From: Polycladidibacter hongkongensis
GTDB taxonomy: Bacteria; Pseudomonadota; Alphaproteobacteria; Rhizobiales; Stappiaceae
Assembly (NCBI RefSeq): GCF_001561995.1
Contig: NZ_LLWC01000026.1
Location: forward strand, 219,719-283,718
Reading direction: 5' to 3'
Length of the DNA: 64,000 nt
The notes beneath the pieces are model-generated. The model saw only the letters and a list, made by a program, of their open reading frames with translations. It was not told the DNA's origin and made no database searches. Shown one piece after another: positions 9,401 through 17,468 of the stretch (positions are counted from its first letter, which is position 1; the number at the start of each line of letters is the position of its first letter). Position numbers and translations under genes: made by a program.

Positions 9401-10390
9401 GACGGCATTGTCGCTTGGAGTTCCACCATAGGCCGGGCGCCCTTCTATTTGCGATAGCACCTCCGCCTGTGCGCGGGTTTGTCCGGCCACGCTCCAAGCC
9501 AGAGGCGTTGTGGTGCCGCTGGCACGCTCCACCTTGGGGCGAATACGGCACCGATGACAGCGCAAATCATCTGCAAACCAAGAAACCACCAGCGCAATCT
9601 GCTTGAGATTTGGACACATGGATTGCAGCTCATCAAGCGAGGCGAGCACATCGGCAGCACTGGTAACCTGATGGCGGTTTGTCGTTTTTCCTTGGCCATC
9701 ATGGGCCGCCCGAACCTCTGTGGTGGCATAGATGAATTCACCGGCCCCGGGGATCAGCGTCACCGCCTCTATTTGCGTCTCCAGCTTTTCAATGGAGCGG
9801 GTAATCTCGAACGAGAGTTGTGGAATACGGTTGCCATAGTCCGCCAGCGGCAAGCGTTCAAACACCACATAGCACACGCCGCGATAGGCTGGTGTCTCCC
9901 CTTGATGGGCGCTGATAAGCGGGTCCGGCAGTTGGTTGGCGCTGCCATTGTAGAAGCGCAGGGCGATACCGGATGGATCTAGCGGTTTGCCATCGGCCCA
10001 GATACGACGCAGGTGCTGTACTTCTCCTGCACATAGTGCCACTGCAAAGCTGGCGAAGTAGCGGTGGGTGGTTACTCTGGTTTTGGGCTTCGAGGCTTTC
10101 CCCCCGTGGTTGGTGTGGGTGGTTTCACGCAGGAAATTAGTGGCCCAGATTATTTCTCCGCTGACACGCATAGACCCATAGACGAAAGGCAGCGGCTTGC
10201 CTTCTGCGGACGTTTGCAGGCGTATATTGCCAAGAGGTTTTTGAGTGATCTGCCGGGTTTCAGCAAACAGCTGATTGTCGATCATCGACCCGCCTAAAGC
10301 GCCAAGTGCCCTACCGGCGATGGCGCCATAGGGGCCGCCAATCATGCCGCCGACGACACCGCCTACGGTAGAAAGAACCATGGTTGCCAT
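6434..10390 (-). CDS. GTA host-specificity / tail fibre protein (gp15), TIM-barrel domain
   Basis: 1318 residues, close to the usual length of about 1300 for GTA gene 15. A Gly/Ala-rich N terminus (GGVVGGMIGGPYGAIAGRAL) resembles tail-tip hub proteins. Residues about 410-700 are the GTA TIM-barrel-like domain (DAFLIGSELRGL, SYAADWSEYGGF, FIGIDAYFPLSD, WYTEVGAPA), related to glycoside hydrolases. A phage tail domain follows, and the C-terminal third is beta-rich and probably exposed. It should form the distal tail tip that meets the recipient cell surface. The start ATG at 10390 follows GAGGGGAACACA. It is the last gene of the cluster, 82 bases behind the peptidase gene. Confidence 0.93.
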   Translation of the reverse strand: MATMVLSTVGGVVGGMIGGPYGAIAGRALGALGGSMIDNQLFAETRQITQKPLGNIRLQTSAEGKPLPFVYGSMRVSGEIIWATNFLRETTHTNHGGKASKPKTRVTTHRYFASFAVALCAGEVQHLRRIWADGKPLDPSGIALRFYNGSANQLPDPLISAHQGETPAYRGVCYVVFERLPLADYGNRIPQLSFEITRSIEKLETQIEAVTLIPGAGEFIYATTEVRAAHDGQGKTTNRHQVTSAADVLASLDELQSMCPNLKQIALVVSWFADDLRCHRCRIRPKVERASGTTTPLAWSVAGQTRAQAEVLSQIEGRPAYGGTPSDNAVRQLIGELKRRGLRVVLYPFLMMDIPQGNTLPNPYGLAAQPAYPWRGRITVTPAPGRSGSPDGSAAALAQISAFTDPTHGEGYRRFIRHYAQLAKECGGVDAFLIGSELRGLTRVLDETGKSPFVANLQEIARDCRQLLGPATKLSYAADWSEYGGFSPRAGELRFPLDPLWANEAIDFIGIDAYFPLSDISAADDPASAYDLVALKNNISGGEYYDWYYASNADRVSKKRSPITDGAHNKPWVFRAKALCEFWGERHYERLNGAELPEPTEYLPKAKPIWYTEVGAPAIDGAANQPNVFVDPKSAEHAMPHHSTGARDDLAQRRFLQAVLEYWQENAGTEKNPYLPQTSQPMLAPENMFLWTWDARPYPQFPSFANIWSDAENWQLGHWLNGRLGKVSLAGFIKAFCEDMQIPSGLLRADGAAGMMHGAMLEPPLSVRSALERLLPVFGCVAADRGDYIAVLPRWRGAIPNESGAVRAITQPQLIAPTSEGEGPLLITRGEVESLPQELRLHALDPLQDYERLVVSARNAAPSKKPLKDISLPIAMEEEELRAICEKTLQVIWQEHESVALALPTAHADLRPGDVLALDKDPPAPTRTETTSQSDALAATKSTAQSASIATNTPAGLFRVEEIDWGAALSIVARRLSDAALPPTSITVSHSAGASYNPSRPVAPRLLLANLPLYPTEKGLIGGLSVASFASPWPGSVMLLRAGADGSFTPHATLPEPATLGTLPTPLAAGPLWRWDDANILRVSLAGGALNASPAAQVLAGAGAAAIIHPDGTVELLQFAKAELHAANTYLLSHLLRGQNGTEAAARAGAPAGSRFLLLDEAVLPLPYHADEVGLAHKYRAIAVDEPLDTAFATKLEVSCNAAALRPRAPVHLRRRIHPDGAVTLRWIRRTRHEGDSWQWDEIPLQEQAERYQVSILSPDGTPHLKASVSGPHLKISAEQRQQVVSTSGQELTVEVAQLGEPYGAGEKLRQKIKLPLL

Positions 10391-10472
10391 TGTGTTCCCC
10401 TCTTGGTTGTGTGTGGGCTTGGCGCGTTGTCGTGCAATGGTTTTATCGTGCGCTTGCGTTCGCTATCGTCCC

Positions 10473-10910
10473 TTAGAAGAAAAACAGAGCCGTTACTTTG
10501 TTACGCCATATGGGGACTAAGGGGCTTTCCACCGTGCCAGCTGGCTCGTAAGCATGAATAAAATGGTCCAGCCCACTTACAATGCCCAGATGCTTGCATG
10601 GACAACTGGCCTGCCAACGAAACAACAACACGGCCCCGAGAGGCAGCGGCACGTTTTGCAAGGATGGCAGTTTGCCGGGTGTCAGATGCCGATGGGCCGC
10701 ATCTTGTAAGGTTTCCTCGTTGCTCTGCTCTGCCCAATCGGGCCTGTAGGCGGGCGGTGCCTCCGGTTCGCTGCCATGGATGGCCCGGTAGATACCTCGG
10801 ACGAGGCCAAGGCAGTCGCAACCGGCGCCACGACAGGAGGCCTGATGGCGGTATGGTGTGCCGAGCCAGCGGCGCGCCTCGTTAACAACTCTGTCCGATG
10901 AAACTGTCAT
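10473..10910 (-). CDS. GTA NlpC/P60 family peptidase (gp14)
   Basis: 145 residues from the ATG at 10910, which has GGAAGGGGG directly upstream. The NlpC/P60 signature is visible: WLGTPYRHQ, the nucleophile Cys in GAGCDCLGLVRG (residues about 28-40) and the His in CKHLGIVSG near residue 109. In tailed phages and GTAs this tail-tip enzyme cleaves peptidoglycan so that the tail can cross the recipient wall. It sits between the hub protein gene and the large host-specificity gene, as in Rhodobacter GTA. A shortened leader compared with a GTG/ATG start five codons upstream is preferred because of the ribosome site. Confidence 0.9.
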   Translation of the reverse strand: MTVSSDRVVNEARRWLGTPYRHQASCRGAGCDCLGLVRGIYRAIHGSEPEAPPAYRPDWAEQSNEETLQDAAHRHLTPGKLPSLQNVPLPLGAVLLFRWQASCPCKHLGIVSGLDHFIHAYEPAGTVESPLVPIWRNKVTALFFF

Positions 10911-10946
10911 AAGCCCCCTTCCCATAAGGTTCTGAATGCATGAAAT

Positions 10947-11840
10947 CTAGTTCCGCAACTTGCGGCCATCGTTGGGGCCGGAGCCACTGACGGCGGAGAG
11001 CACAAAATCGTTGCCCGGCATATGTGGGAAACCTTGGAAGTTTTGCGCATTGGCAAAGCGGCTCTTGCAAGTTGCAAAGCTGCGGTCACAGCCCGCCCGC
11101 AGGTGCACGGTGCTGCCCGGCGGGATGGCGCCCACAAGTGGCAACCAAAGAGTGAGACGCGCGCCTGTGGGCGTTTGAGAAAGGCGCAGAATCTTGCCTT
11201 GATAACCTTGCCAAGCGCCATCGTGTAGGGAGAACGTGCCATGCTCATACAGCCCGCGAAAAGCTTCCGTCTGTGGCGGCGATGCATCAAGTAACACGTG
11301 CCGTGCCCCTTCCTGACTAGCTACTTTGCAAGTAAAACCGAGCGCCGGATCATTCAGATCTACCTTGCACATCTTGTCGCCAAGCGATGCGGCACATTGA
11401 CGGGAAAGCACACGGCCAGCGGGTTTGTCTAACTGGTCGGCAAGGGAGAGCAACTGGGCATGAAATACTTCGCCATCATAGCTCACTTCGCCAAGCCGGG
11501 CGCGGCGCAGCAGCATGTACTGCTCAAGGTTCTCCCAATTGACAAGGTAGGCAGTAAATTCGGCATAGTCCCACAATCCCGCAGCGATCTGTTGATGTTG
11601 CAGTTTGGGTGAGCTTAACACCCCACTGATCTGTTGGGAGCCAACGGCCAGCCCGACGCCGGTTTTGGCGTGGCTTGCACTGCCCCCCAGCTCGGGGGTG
11701 TAGGTCAGACCGTTCAATTGCAGCGGTCTGTCATGATCGGTGAAGCCAAGGGCCGCGCCGCTGCGGGCCTGTAAGCGCCAGCAATAGCAGGTGGTGGTTT
11801 CTTCTTGCTGCAAATGATGCAGCAGCGCAGCGGCGGACAT
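10947..11840 (-). CDS. GTA baseplate hub protein, DUF2163 / phage BR0599 family (gp13)
   Basis: 297 residues from the ATG at 11840, preceded by AAGGAGGGGCC; the upstream TTG would contain this ribosome site. Family features are TCYCWRLQARSGAALGFTDHDRPL near the N terminus and, in the C-terminal half, the segments GCDRSFATCKSRF and NFQGFPHMPGNDF, with conserved Cys residues. In the Rhodobacter GTA the equivalent forms part of the tail hub, where its conserved cysteines are thought to bind an iron-sulfur cluster. It lies between the distal tail protein and the peptidase. Confidence 0.9.
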   Translation of the reverse strand: MSAAALLHHLQQEETTTCYCWRLQARSGAALGFTDHDRPLQLNGLTYTPELGGSASHAKTGVGLAVGSQQISGVLSSPKLQHQQIAAGLWDYAEFTAYLVNWENLEQYMLLRRARLGEVSYDGEVFHAQLLSLADQLDKPAGRVLSRQCAASLGDKMCKVDLNDPALGFTCKVASQEGARHVLLDASPPQTEAFRGLYEHGTFSLHDGAWQGYQGKILRLSQTPTGARLTLWLPLVGAIPPGSTVHLRAGCDRSFATCKSRFANAQNFQGFPHMPGNDFVLSAVSGSGPNDGRKLRN

Positions 11841-11875
11841 GGCCCCTCCTTTCAAGACATTTTGGTATAAATGAC

Positions 11876-12550
11876 TTACAGGCTCAGCAGCTCCACAAGC
11901 GGAATGGAAGGCAACTCGCCTGCTTCAAAATGGGTTAGGCTCAACGCAAGCTGATCAACGTCAAAGCGCACCGGCACATGAAACCGGCACCCAGCGGTAA
12001 CCACCTGCCCGACCTGCGGCGCATGTTGGGCAGCAAATAGGATTTGGCCATTTGTGGCATCCACATTGAAATGCTCGCCTTGGAGATGCTCCGCGCCATC
12101 CACCGCCACACGCACAGTGGGCGCCACTGGTTTGGTAAGCGGGCGATGATAGGCAGGCGCGGACGCGTCATCAGCTCGGGGGTAGGATTTTTGTAATTGA
12201 AAACGGGTTTGCAACACGTTGGTATCAGCTAGCCACGTCCCCGCGCCGATCCGGCAATCCTGAGCAGTGGGCACAGACTTACCAGAGGCCGCAGTGCAAC
12301 TATCAAACGGATCGAGAAAACGAAACCCGCGCAGGCGTCCGTGGGTCCGCTCGAAAAATGCCAGAACTTCTTGCAATTGCGCGAGTGATTGGATGCCGCT
12401 GGCAATATCGTAGTGGCGGCGACTATGCGCCCATGCGCTGCTACGCTGTTCCATACCATTTGCCATTGTGAGTACGCGTGTATTGCGGCGGGGCCCGCCG
12501 GTAGCGCCAAAACCGATCTGAACAGGAAAAAGCGCTTCGAGAAAAGCCAC
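11876..12550 (-). CDS. GTA distal tail protein, DUF2460 family (gp12)
   Basis: 224 residues starting at a GTG (12550) with GGAGATGATCT upstream. Recognisable family features are FPVQIGFGATGGPRRNT at the N terminus, RSSAWAHSRRHYDIASGIQS, then LRGFRFLDPFDSC, and the end VPVRFDVDQLALSL. DUF2460 proteins form the distal tail ring connecting the tail tube to the hub. Its place after the tape measure and before the DUF2163 gene is the normal GTA order. There is a gap of about 220 bases to the tape measure stop, larger than elsewhere in the cluster, with no convincing gene in it. Confidence 0.9.
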   Translation of the reverse strand: MAFLEALFPVQIGFGATGGPRRNTRVLTMANGMEQRSSAWAHSRRHYDIASGIQSLAQLQEVLAFFERTHGRLRGFRFLDPFDSCTAASGKSVPTAQDCRIGAGTWLADTNVLQTRFQLQKSYPRADDASAPAYHRPLTKPVAPTVRVAVDGAEHLQGEHFNVDATNGQILFAAQHAPQVGQVVTAGCRFHVPVRFDVDQLALSLTHFEAGELPSIPLVELLSL

Positions 12551-12772
12551 AGATCATCTCCTCATTTATTGGGCACCTTGAACTGGGACAAATTGGCCGG
12601 GATTTCGAATTTCACCGGTGCTTTGACCTGCCTCAAGGAGCTGTGCGCGCCGTTGACCTATGTCTGCGGCAATGGTGGTTGGCAGCCGTTAAAGCCATCG
12701 CCGCGCGATGCGTTGAAAAGTGCTGCTGCATGTATGCGTCGGTCCTTGAGTCCCTCCTCTTCAACACCGACG

Positions 12773-13372
12773 TTACAGCCCGCGTCGTCCCCGTCCGGCG
12801 GCGCGGGCGACCATTTGCGCAATTTGTGCAGATGAGTGACGGAACCCCGCAGGATCCGGTGTTTGAATAGTGATGTTGATCGGCGCTGCGCTAACCCCAG
12901 ATGCTGCGGCAACACCTAAACGCCCGTCTGCAGTTCGTTGCAGAGGCAGCACCGCTTCGGGACCCGCTTCGCCGGCCACTCCAAGGCCTTGTGGCAGACG
13001 GAAGTAACTGGGCGCAGTGAGAATGCCGCCATCAGCAAACGCAGTCGCTCCAGAAGCTCCTTCGAGAGACGACCCAACGCCGCCATTTGAAGCGCCGAAA
13101 GAGCCAATAGCTGCGCCTAGTCCATCGGCCAGAGCCCCAGAGAGGGGTTTCAGCGCGGCTTGCAGCGTTTGTCGGGAAAGATCGCGCGCGATTTGCTGAA
13201 AGATGCTTTGCAGGTCTTTGCCTTGGAAAATTGCTGATTGTAGGCCCTTATTCAAGGAGCCCGAGAAGTCTCTAGCCAACTCTTGCAGGGCGCGCATATG
13301 CTCTTCCAGCTGTGCAGCGGCCAGAACCTCCTCTTGCAATTCAAGGCGTGCGTTTTCATCTCTCGCTGTCAT
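12773..13372 (-). CDS. GTA tail tape measure protein (gp11)
   Basis: 199 residues, very short for a tape measure protein but normal for GTAs, whose tails are short. The N-terminal half is a coiled-coil-like helix (ENARLELQEEVLAAAQLEEH); the middle is Gly/Ala-rich (LADGLGAAIGSFGASNGG). Then comes the typical FADGGI...VAGEAGPEAVLPLQR motif found at the C terminus of many tape measure proteins. The ATG at 13372 overlaps the preceding chaperone stop in an ATGA arrangement. The protein should set tail length and may help form the DNA channel on delivery. Confidence 0.87.
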   Translation of the reverse strand: MTARDENARLELQEEVLAAAQLEEHMRALQELARDFSGSLNKGLQSAIFQGKDLQSIFQQIARDLSRQTLQAALKPLSGALADGLGAAIGSFGASNGGVGSSLEGASGATAFADGGILTAPSYFRLPQGLGVAGEAGPEAVLPLQRTADGRLGVAAASGVSAAPINITIQTPDPAGFRHSSAQIAQMVARAAGRGRRGL

Positions 13373-13581
13373 TTGTCCTCACTGGGCGGGGGCTGGCTTG
13401 TGTCATCGGGATAACGGCGCAGCAGCTCGCGGAGCTGGGCTTTCGTTGGCGTCGCGTTACTAGAAAAAAACTGAGCTGCAAGGGCGGCAAGTTCTTTGGG
13501 CGTCGCCTGCCAAAATGCACTGGTGCTCCAGCCATAGTTGATTACGGCAGCGCGGAGGGCGTGGGCAAATGGATAGCCCAT
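13369..13581 (-). CDS. GTA tail assembly chaperone, DUF2376 type (gp10.1)
   Basis: 70 residues. FAHALRAAVINYGWSTSAFWQATPKEL is the family pattern for the small gene between the gp10 homologue and the tape measure (written here in two parts: the FAHAL start, then the WSTSAFWQATPKEL end). The C-terminal tail is charged and disordered. It overlaps the tape measure start by four bases. Paired chaperones in this position coat the tape measure protein during tail assembly. The start follows CCGGAGGGA, which is very close to the ATG. Confidence 0.82.
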   Translation of the reverse strand: MGYPFAHALRAAVINYGWSTSAFWQATPKELAALAAQFFSSNATPTKAQLRELLRRYPDDTSQPPPSEDK

Positions 13582-13592
13582 TCCCTCCGGCG

Positions 13593-13997
13593 CTACTTTG
13601 GGGCCCGAAACGCTGCCTCACCTGATTGCAAGCTCTCGGAGCGCTGTGTTGGTGTGAAGGTTATCAGCAGAACTTGTAGGGCAAGTGAAAACAGACCTTG
13701 AACACCGATGCATTGGCGTAGCGCCTCCACGCTCGCGGCCGGATTAACAGCGCCGCCTCCACGCAGAGCAGCCACAAGTACTTGCTGTGTTTCCTTTGCA
13801 TTAAGGCCTTCCTCACCAACTTTGCGCAGCAAGGCTGCCGTTGAGCCGCTGGCAAGCTCCGCCTCCAGTTCTGCCAGTGCAGCAAGGGTCATTTGCAGGC
13901 AGAGCTCACCACTTGGCAGGGTCAGCGAGATGGCACCTCTATGAGGATTTGCCCTTGGGGCGAGAGAACGGAGTTGGGGCGGGAAACGCATATTCAT
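13593..13997 (-). CDS. GTA gene transfer agent family protein, tail chaperone (gp10)
   Basis: 134 residues beginning MNMRF, with GGGGAGGACAGCCA before the ATG at 13997, which overlaps the tail tube gene stop by four bases. The protein has the pattern of the GTA gp10 family: PHRGAISLTLPSGELCLQMTL, followed by LAELEAELASG and a helical region (NAKETQQVLVAALRGGG) ending in the partner binding segment LQVLLITF. It probably works with the next small gene as a tail assembly chaperone. No enzymatic motif is visible. Confidence 0.85.
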   Translation of the reverse strand: MNMRFPPQLRSLAPRANPHRGAISLTLPSGELCLQMTLAALAELEAELASGSTAALLRKVGEEGLNAKETQQVLVAALRGGGAVNPAASVEALRQCIGVQGLFSLALQVLLITFTPTQRSESLQSGEAAFRAPK

Positions 13998-14431
13998 TGG
14001 CTGTCCTCCCCAGTTCTCACCTCTTCTGTGAAGGTGATTAATCCGGCAGATTCCAGCGCGATCTCATAGGTAAGTTCACGGTTGAATTCACCTGCATACT
14101 CTAGAGCCTGCAAATGAAATTGCCCTTCTAGATGACCAAGCGCAGGAACAATAATTTGCCATGTGCAAAGCTTCGCGGCGAAGAATACCTGCTGTAACAG
14201 TTTATCGCTTTCGCTGTCCTTGATGATGCCGCGCCCAGACAGGGAAAGAGCGCGCGTGCCTGCTGCACTTAACAGTTCGCGCCACCGCTGCGGGCTGGCG
14301 GTGTCGGTAATGTCCGGCGCGGTGGCGCTTAAGGCCAGTTTCTTGGAGCGCAAGCCCGCTACGCTGACGAACGCTCCGGTGCCAGTTGCATCGATTTTCA
14401 GCAGGAGATCCCGCCCGGTTTGAGCACTCAT
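13994..14431 (-). CDS. GTA major tail (tube) protein, TP901-1 family (gp9)
   Basis: 145 residues; the ATG at 14431 follows GGGAGGCACC. The N terminus SAQTGRDLLLKIDATGTGAF and the following VAGLRSKKLALSA, VDITDT-like (PDITDTASPQRWRELL) are the standard signature of TP901-1/GTA major tail tube proteins. The C terminus has beta-strand pattern (YAGEFNRELTYEIALESAG). Hexameric rings of this protein stack to make the tail tube. It follows the tail terminator gene by about 36 bases. Confidence 0.92.
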   Translation of the reverse strand: MSAQTGRDLLLKIDATGTGAFVSVAGLRSKKLALSATAPDITDTASPQRWRELLSAAGTRALSLSGRGIIKDSESDKLLQQVFFAAKLCTWQIIVPALGHLEGQFHLQALEYAGEFNRELTYEIALESAGLITFTEEVRTGEDSQ

Positions 14432-14467
14432 GGTGCCTCCCTTTAAGTCGTAGGGGAAATGTGCGCC

Positions 14468-14872
14468 TTACAGCGAGAAGGCTGTGAAGCTGAGGCGCTG
14501 GCGCATGGCCCGCGCGCTGGTGAGCGGTTGGATTTCGCTGCGCTGCAACGCCAGATGCAGCAAGGGCGCGGTGGCATCTGCTTTGGGTGCCGCCTGTAGC
14601 ACCTGAGCCAATCGCTCGGCGATCGCTTCCACTTCGCCAGCATTACGGCTTCTGGAAACCGCGCTCATGCGCAGTTGCAGGCGGATGAGCGGCGGGTCAT
14701 CGCCATCCAGCGGGGTGCGCTGCAGTTCCTCTATCAGCACCAGCGGATAAGTGGCAGCTAGTGGCAGACGGTCATAAATACGCGGCGGCGTACCAAGCCA
14801 TGTTTGCAACGCGGCATCTTCGGCCAGCAGTTTGTGCAGGTAGAGGCGGATAGTATCAGGCGGCTGGCGCAT
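14468..14872 (-). CDS. GTA tail terminator, DUF3168 family (gp8)
   Basis: 134 residues. DUF3168 features are an N-terminal LHKLLAEDAALQTWLG, then PPRIYDRLPLAATYPLVLIEE, and RNAGEVEAIAERLAQVL followed by an LLHLALQRSEIQPL strand. Proteins of this family form the ring that closes the proximal end of the tail and joins it to the head. The start ATG at 14872 has GGAGAG eight bases upstream, lying within the end of the previous gene region. Order and spacing match the GTA cluster. Confidence 0.88.
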   Translation of the reverse strand: MRQPPDTIRLYLHKLLAEDAALQTWLGTPPRIYDRLPLAATYPLVLIEELQRTPLDGDDPPLIRLQLRMSAVSRSRNAGEVEAIAERLAQVLQAAPKADATAPLLHLALQRSEIQPLTSARAMRQRLSFTAFSL

Positions 14873-14886
14873 AACGCATTCTCTCC

Positions 14887-15318
14887 TCAGTTCACCGCTC
14901 CCGTGGCACTGCCGGGGGTGTTTTCCGGAACGTTTTCATCAGAGCTAAGTGCATAATGCTCAGGTGGTTCTGCGCGGCACAACAGGCGGCGGCTACCGGG
15001 CAATTCGGCGCCATCATCTTGCGTGAGCACGAGCAGCATAATTTGCCCAAGCTGTAGCAAGTCGCCTGCCTTGATGCCGGGGCTTAACGGCGCGCGCACA
15101 GTGTAAGTGCTGGTCGTTTGAGGTACGGCTGCAGGGGTGCCCAGCGCAAGTGACACCCGCTCAAGCGCGACCCACAAGGTGGCTTGGTACCGCCAGCGTG
15201 CAGGGGAGCCTGCTGTGTCACCTTGGCGATAACTCTGCCGGTAAAGCCGGGCCTTGCGGCTACGCCGGGATGCGCTGGCCTTTGCGGCGGCGATTGAGAT
15301 GGTGGTGTTCGCTGGCAT
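14887..15318 (-). CDS. GTA head closure / head-tail adaptor protein (gp7)
   Basis: 143 residues with GGAGC before the ATG at 15318. The N terminus is basic (ASRRSRKARLYRQSYRQ). The middle has WRYQATLWVALERVS and TSTYTVRAPLSPGIKAGDLLQL, resembling the SPP1 gp16-like head closure (stopper) fold, with a strand-rich end that reads through to LLCRAEP. The call rests on position between the connector and the tail terminator plus these weak similarities. It should form a ring below the portal. Confidence 0.8.
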   Translation of the reverse strand: MPANTTISIAAAKASASRRSRKARLYRQSYRQGDTAGSPARWRYQATLWVALERVSLALGTPAAVPQTTSTYTVRAPLSPGIKAGDLLQLGQIMLLVLTQDDGAELPGSRRLLCRAEPPEHYALSSDENVPENTPGSATGAVN

Positions 15319-15370
15319 TGTGCGCTCCGTACATCAGAGAATGGATGCAAGATGAAATCCGAGTGGAGGC

Positions 15371-15943
15371 TTAGAGACGCAGGACTTTGTAGGGGCTGAG
15401 TGCCTCAACCAGTCCATGGGGCCTCAAGGAGCACAGCAGCTCTTCCTGTTCCCCCAGACGGCGCTCGAACCAGAAGGCAACCAACAAAATAACCGCTTGG
15501 CGCAGTCCAGCTGGTACCGAGGCCGTGCTTGCACCGTAGCCTGCAAGAAAATCAATCTCCGCTCCATTTGCTGCCTTACCGGGGGTGTAGGCATGGGCTG
15601 GTAGACGCAGGCGGGGGGGATTGGCTGCCAGATCTTTGCGCAGGCTTTCCAGCGAAAGAGCTTGGGGCTCGCCATCTTCGTCGTACAAGGTGATGCTTTG
15701 CAATGAGCTAACCGGTGCCTTGGGCAGGCGCACAACCGGCTCGCTTGGCAGCTGATCTAGATAAAGACGAAACGGGCGAGAAATCAGTGCCCGCTGGGTG
15801 ATGAGCTCCACTTGCTCGCGCGCAGCAACAATTAAACGGGTGAGAAGCGGGTCTTCTTCGCTATGGCTGAGACGCAGGTGCATATGCAACTGGGCAAGAT
15901 CCACCGGCTCGCTCTGGGGTGGTTCCAGTTCGACAAGGCTCAT
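15371..15943 (-). CDS. GTA head-tail connector protein (gp6), phiE125 gp8-like
   Basis: 190 residues from the ATG at 15943, with GGAG six bases upstream; an in-frame ATG eight codons earlier lacks a site. Conserved features are PVDLAQLHMHLRLSHSEEDP, then LTRLIVAAREQVELITQRALI, the FRLYLDQLP strand and the C-terminal GLRQAVILLVAFWFERR helix. These match the adaptor protein that binds under the portal in HK97-like phages and GTAs. It is separated from the capsid gene by about 160 bases, in which I see only a GC-rich hairpin-like stretch and no gene. Confidence 0.87.
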   Translation of the reverse strand: MSLVELEPPQSEPVDLAQLHMHLRLSHSEEDPLLTRLIVAAREQVELITQRALISRPFRLYLDQLPSEPVVRLPKAPVSSLQSITLYDEDGEPQALSLESLRKDLAANPPRLRLPAHAYTPGKAANGAEIDFLAGYGASTASVPAGLRQAVILLVAFWFERRLGEQEELLCSLRPHGLVEALSPYKVLRL

Positions 15944-16106
15944 TGGTTCTCCATGTCCGGCAAGCATTTAAGACCTGCCTCAACGCTGGTTTAATGGAAG
16001 AAAGGTGCCGGTCTTTGGCTAAGGTGCAGCGCATCAATAGGTATTATGACCGGCAGCATGGTGCGTGGGAGCGAAGGGCGCTCGAGCCCCTCGCCTTTTT
16101 GAAGGC

Positions 16107-17417
16107 TTAAGCGCTGTATTTCAGCAGCTTGAGGGCATCAAAATCTAGTATACCGCCGCCAACACGCTTGGTGATGTAGAACAGCACATAGGGTTTGGCT
16201 GAGAAGGGATCACGCAGAACGCGCAGGCCAAGCCGGTCCACGATCAGGTAGGCCTGTTTAAAATCCCCAAAAGCGATGGGTGTCTCTCCGCTGCCCGCGT
16301 CTGGCATCTGCTCCAGCTCCTGCACCGGATAGCCCAGCAGAGAGGCGCTGGCGCCGATGCTGGCAGGTGGTTGCCAGATGTAGTTGCCGTCGGCATCCTT
16401 GAGTTTGCGAAGCTGGGCTTGGGTACCGCGATTGAGCACAAAGGTGGCATTCTGGCGGTAGCGCCCTTTCAAGGTGTAGATCAGATCAATCAACTTATCG
16501 GAGGGGTTTTGCGCAGGCAATGCACCGTTTACGCCGGTTTTTCTGGTGCCGACTTTGCCCCATTGCCAACTGTTTTCCTCTGCTTGGGCGTAAGCTAAAA
16601 AGCCGGTTGGCGAGGTGCTGCCATCGCCATTTACAAAGGCTTCGGTTTCTTGCCGGGCGAAAGCGCTTTCCACTTCGCTTGTGAGCCACGCATCGATATC
16701 AATGGCCGCATCATCCAGCAGGGTCTGCGTGGCCGCCGGCATGGCGTAGAGCTCCATGGTGGCGAATACTTGTTCTTGCAGGCCGGGGCCAGCTGTCTGC
16801 GTGCGGTTCTCTGTCTCGCCCACCCAGCCACACGCGGCACCATCGGGCGAGAATGGCCGTTTGAAGGTGTTGGCTGACACTTGCCTCTGTGCTGACAAGG
16901 CACGCATAGGCGAGATGGCGGCCATGGTTTGCAACAGGTTGGTTTCTGTTTCGCTTGGCACCAGATAACCGCCATCCTGTCCGCTACCGGCACTCATGGA
17001 TTTGCGTTCCATCTGGCGCAGGGGCTCCTCGGCACCGCGGCGCATATAGGAATGGAAGGCAGTTTTATGCTCTGCCACGGCTGGTGCGTGCTCACGGGCC
17101 ATAGCATTGCTGCTGGCCCGTTCCAGGCGCTGCGCTTTGATTTGCAGCTCGTCAAGGCGCCGTATGTGTCTATCAATTTCGCTATCAAGGCGTGAGAGTT
17201 TTTCATCCAGCAACACATCAACGCCGGCTTTTTTCTCTAGCAGGTGGGTGCGGTTGTTATTCTCCTGCATATACTCATGGTGCGCGCGGTTCAGCCCTTC
17301 AAAACTGGCGGAAAGGCCAGAGGCGCTGGTCTCGAGCACACGCGCCACCGGAGGGCGGGGGGCGGGTTGGTTGGCAAGATCTTTTGTTTCAAGAGGAGCG
17401 GCTTGTTTGGCAGTCAT
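16107..17417 (-). CDS. GTA major capsid protein, HK97 family (gp5)
   Basis: 436 residues. Residues about 60-105 form a coiled-coil delta/scaffold domain that the prohead protease would remove. The mature capsid begins near the AEEPLRQMERKSMSAGSGQ region and has the typical GGYLVPSE, FVNGDGSTSPTGFL, and LLGYPVQELEQMPDAG motifs, ending in FYITKRVGGGILDFDALKLL. It assembles the head shell around about 4 kb of host DNA in known GTAs. It directly follows the protease gene, the usual arrangement. Confidence 0.94.
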   Translation of the reverse strand: MTAKQAAPLETKDLANQPAPRPPVARVLETSASGLSASFEGLNRAHHEYMQENNNRTHLLEKKAGVDVLLDEKLSRLDSEIDRHIRRLDELQIKAQRLERASSNAMAREHAPAVAEHKTAFHSYMRRGAEEPLRQMERKSMSAGSGQDGGYLVPSETETNLLQTMAAISPMRALSAQRQVSANTFKRPFSPDGAACGWVGETENRTQTAGPGLQEQVFATMELYAMPAATQTLLDDAAIDIDAWLTSEVESAFARQETEAFVNGDGSTSPTGFLAYAQAEENSWQWGKVGTRKTGVNGALPAQNPSDKLIDLIYTLKGRYRQNATFVLNRGTQAQLRKLKDADGNYIWQPPASIGASASLLGYPVQELEQMPDAGSGETPIAFGDFKQAYLIVDRLGLRVLRDPFSAKPYVLFYITKRVGGGILDFDALKLLKYSA

Positions 17418-17468
17418 ACTTTTGCCTTTCGGTTAAAATCTATAGAGGTTCCATGAGGGTTCAACGGC

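Noticed and set aside
9479..9982. 167-codon plus-strand frame opposite the GTA host-specificity gene
   Set aside because: It lies entirely antisense to a clearly coding, conserved frame and has no ribosome site or family resemblance.
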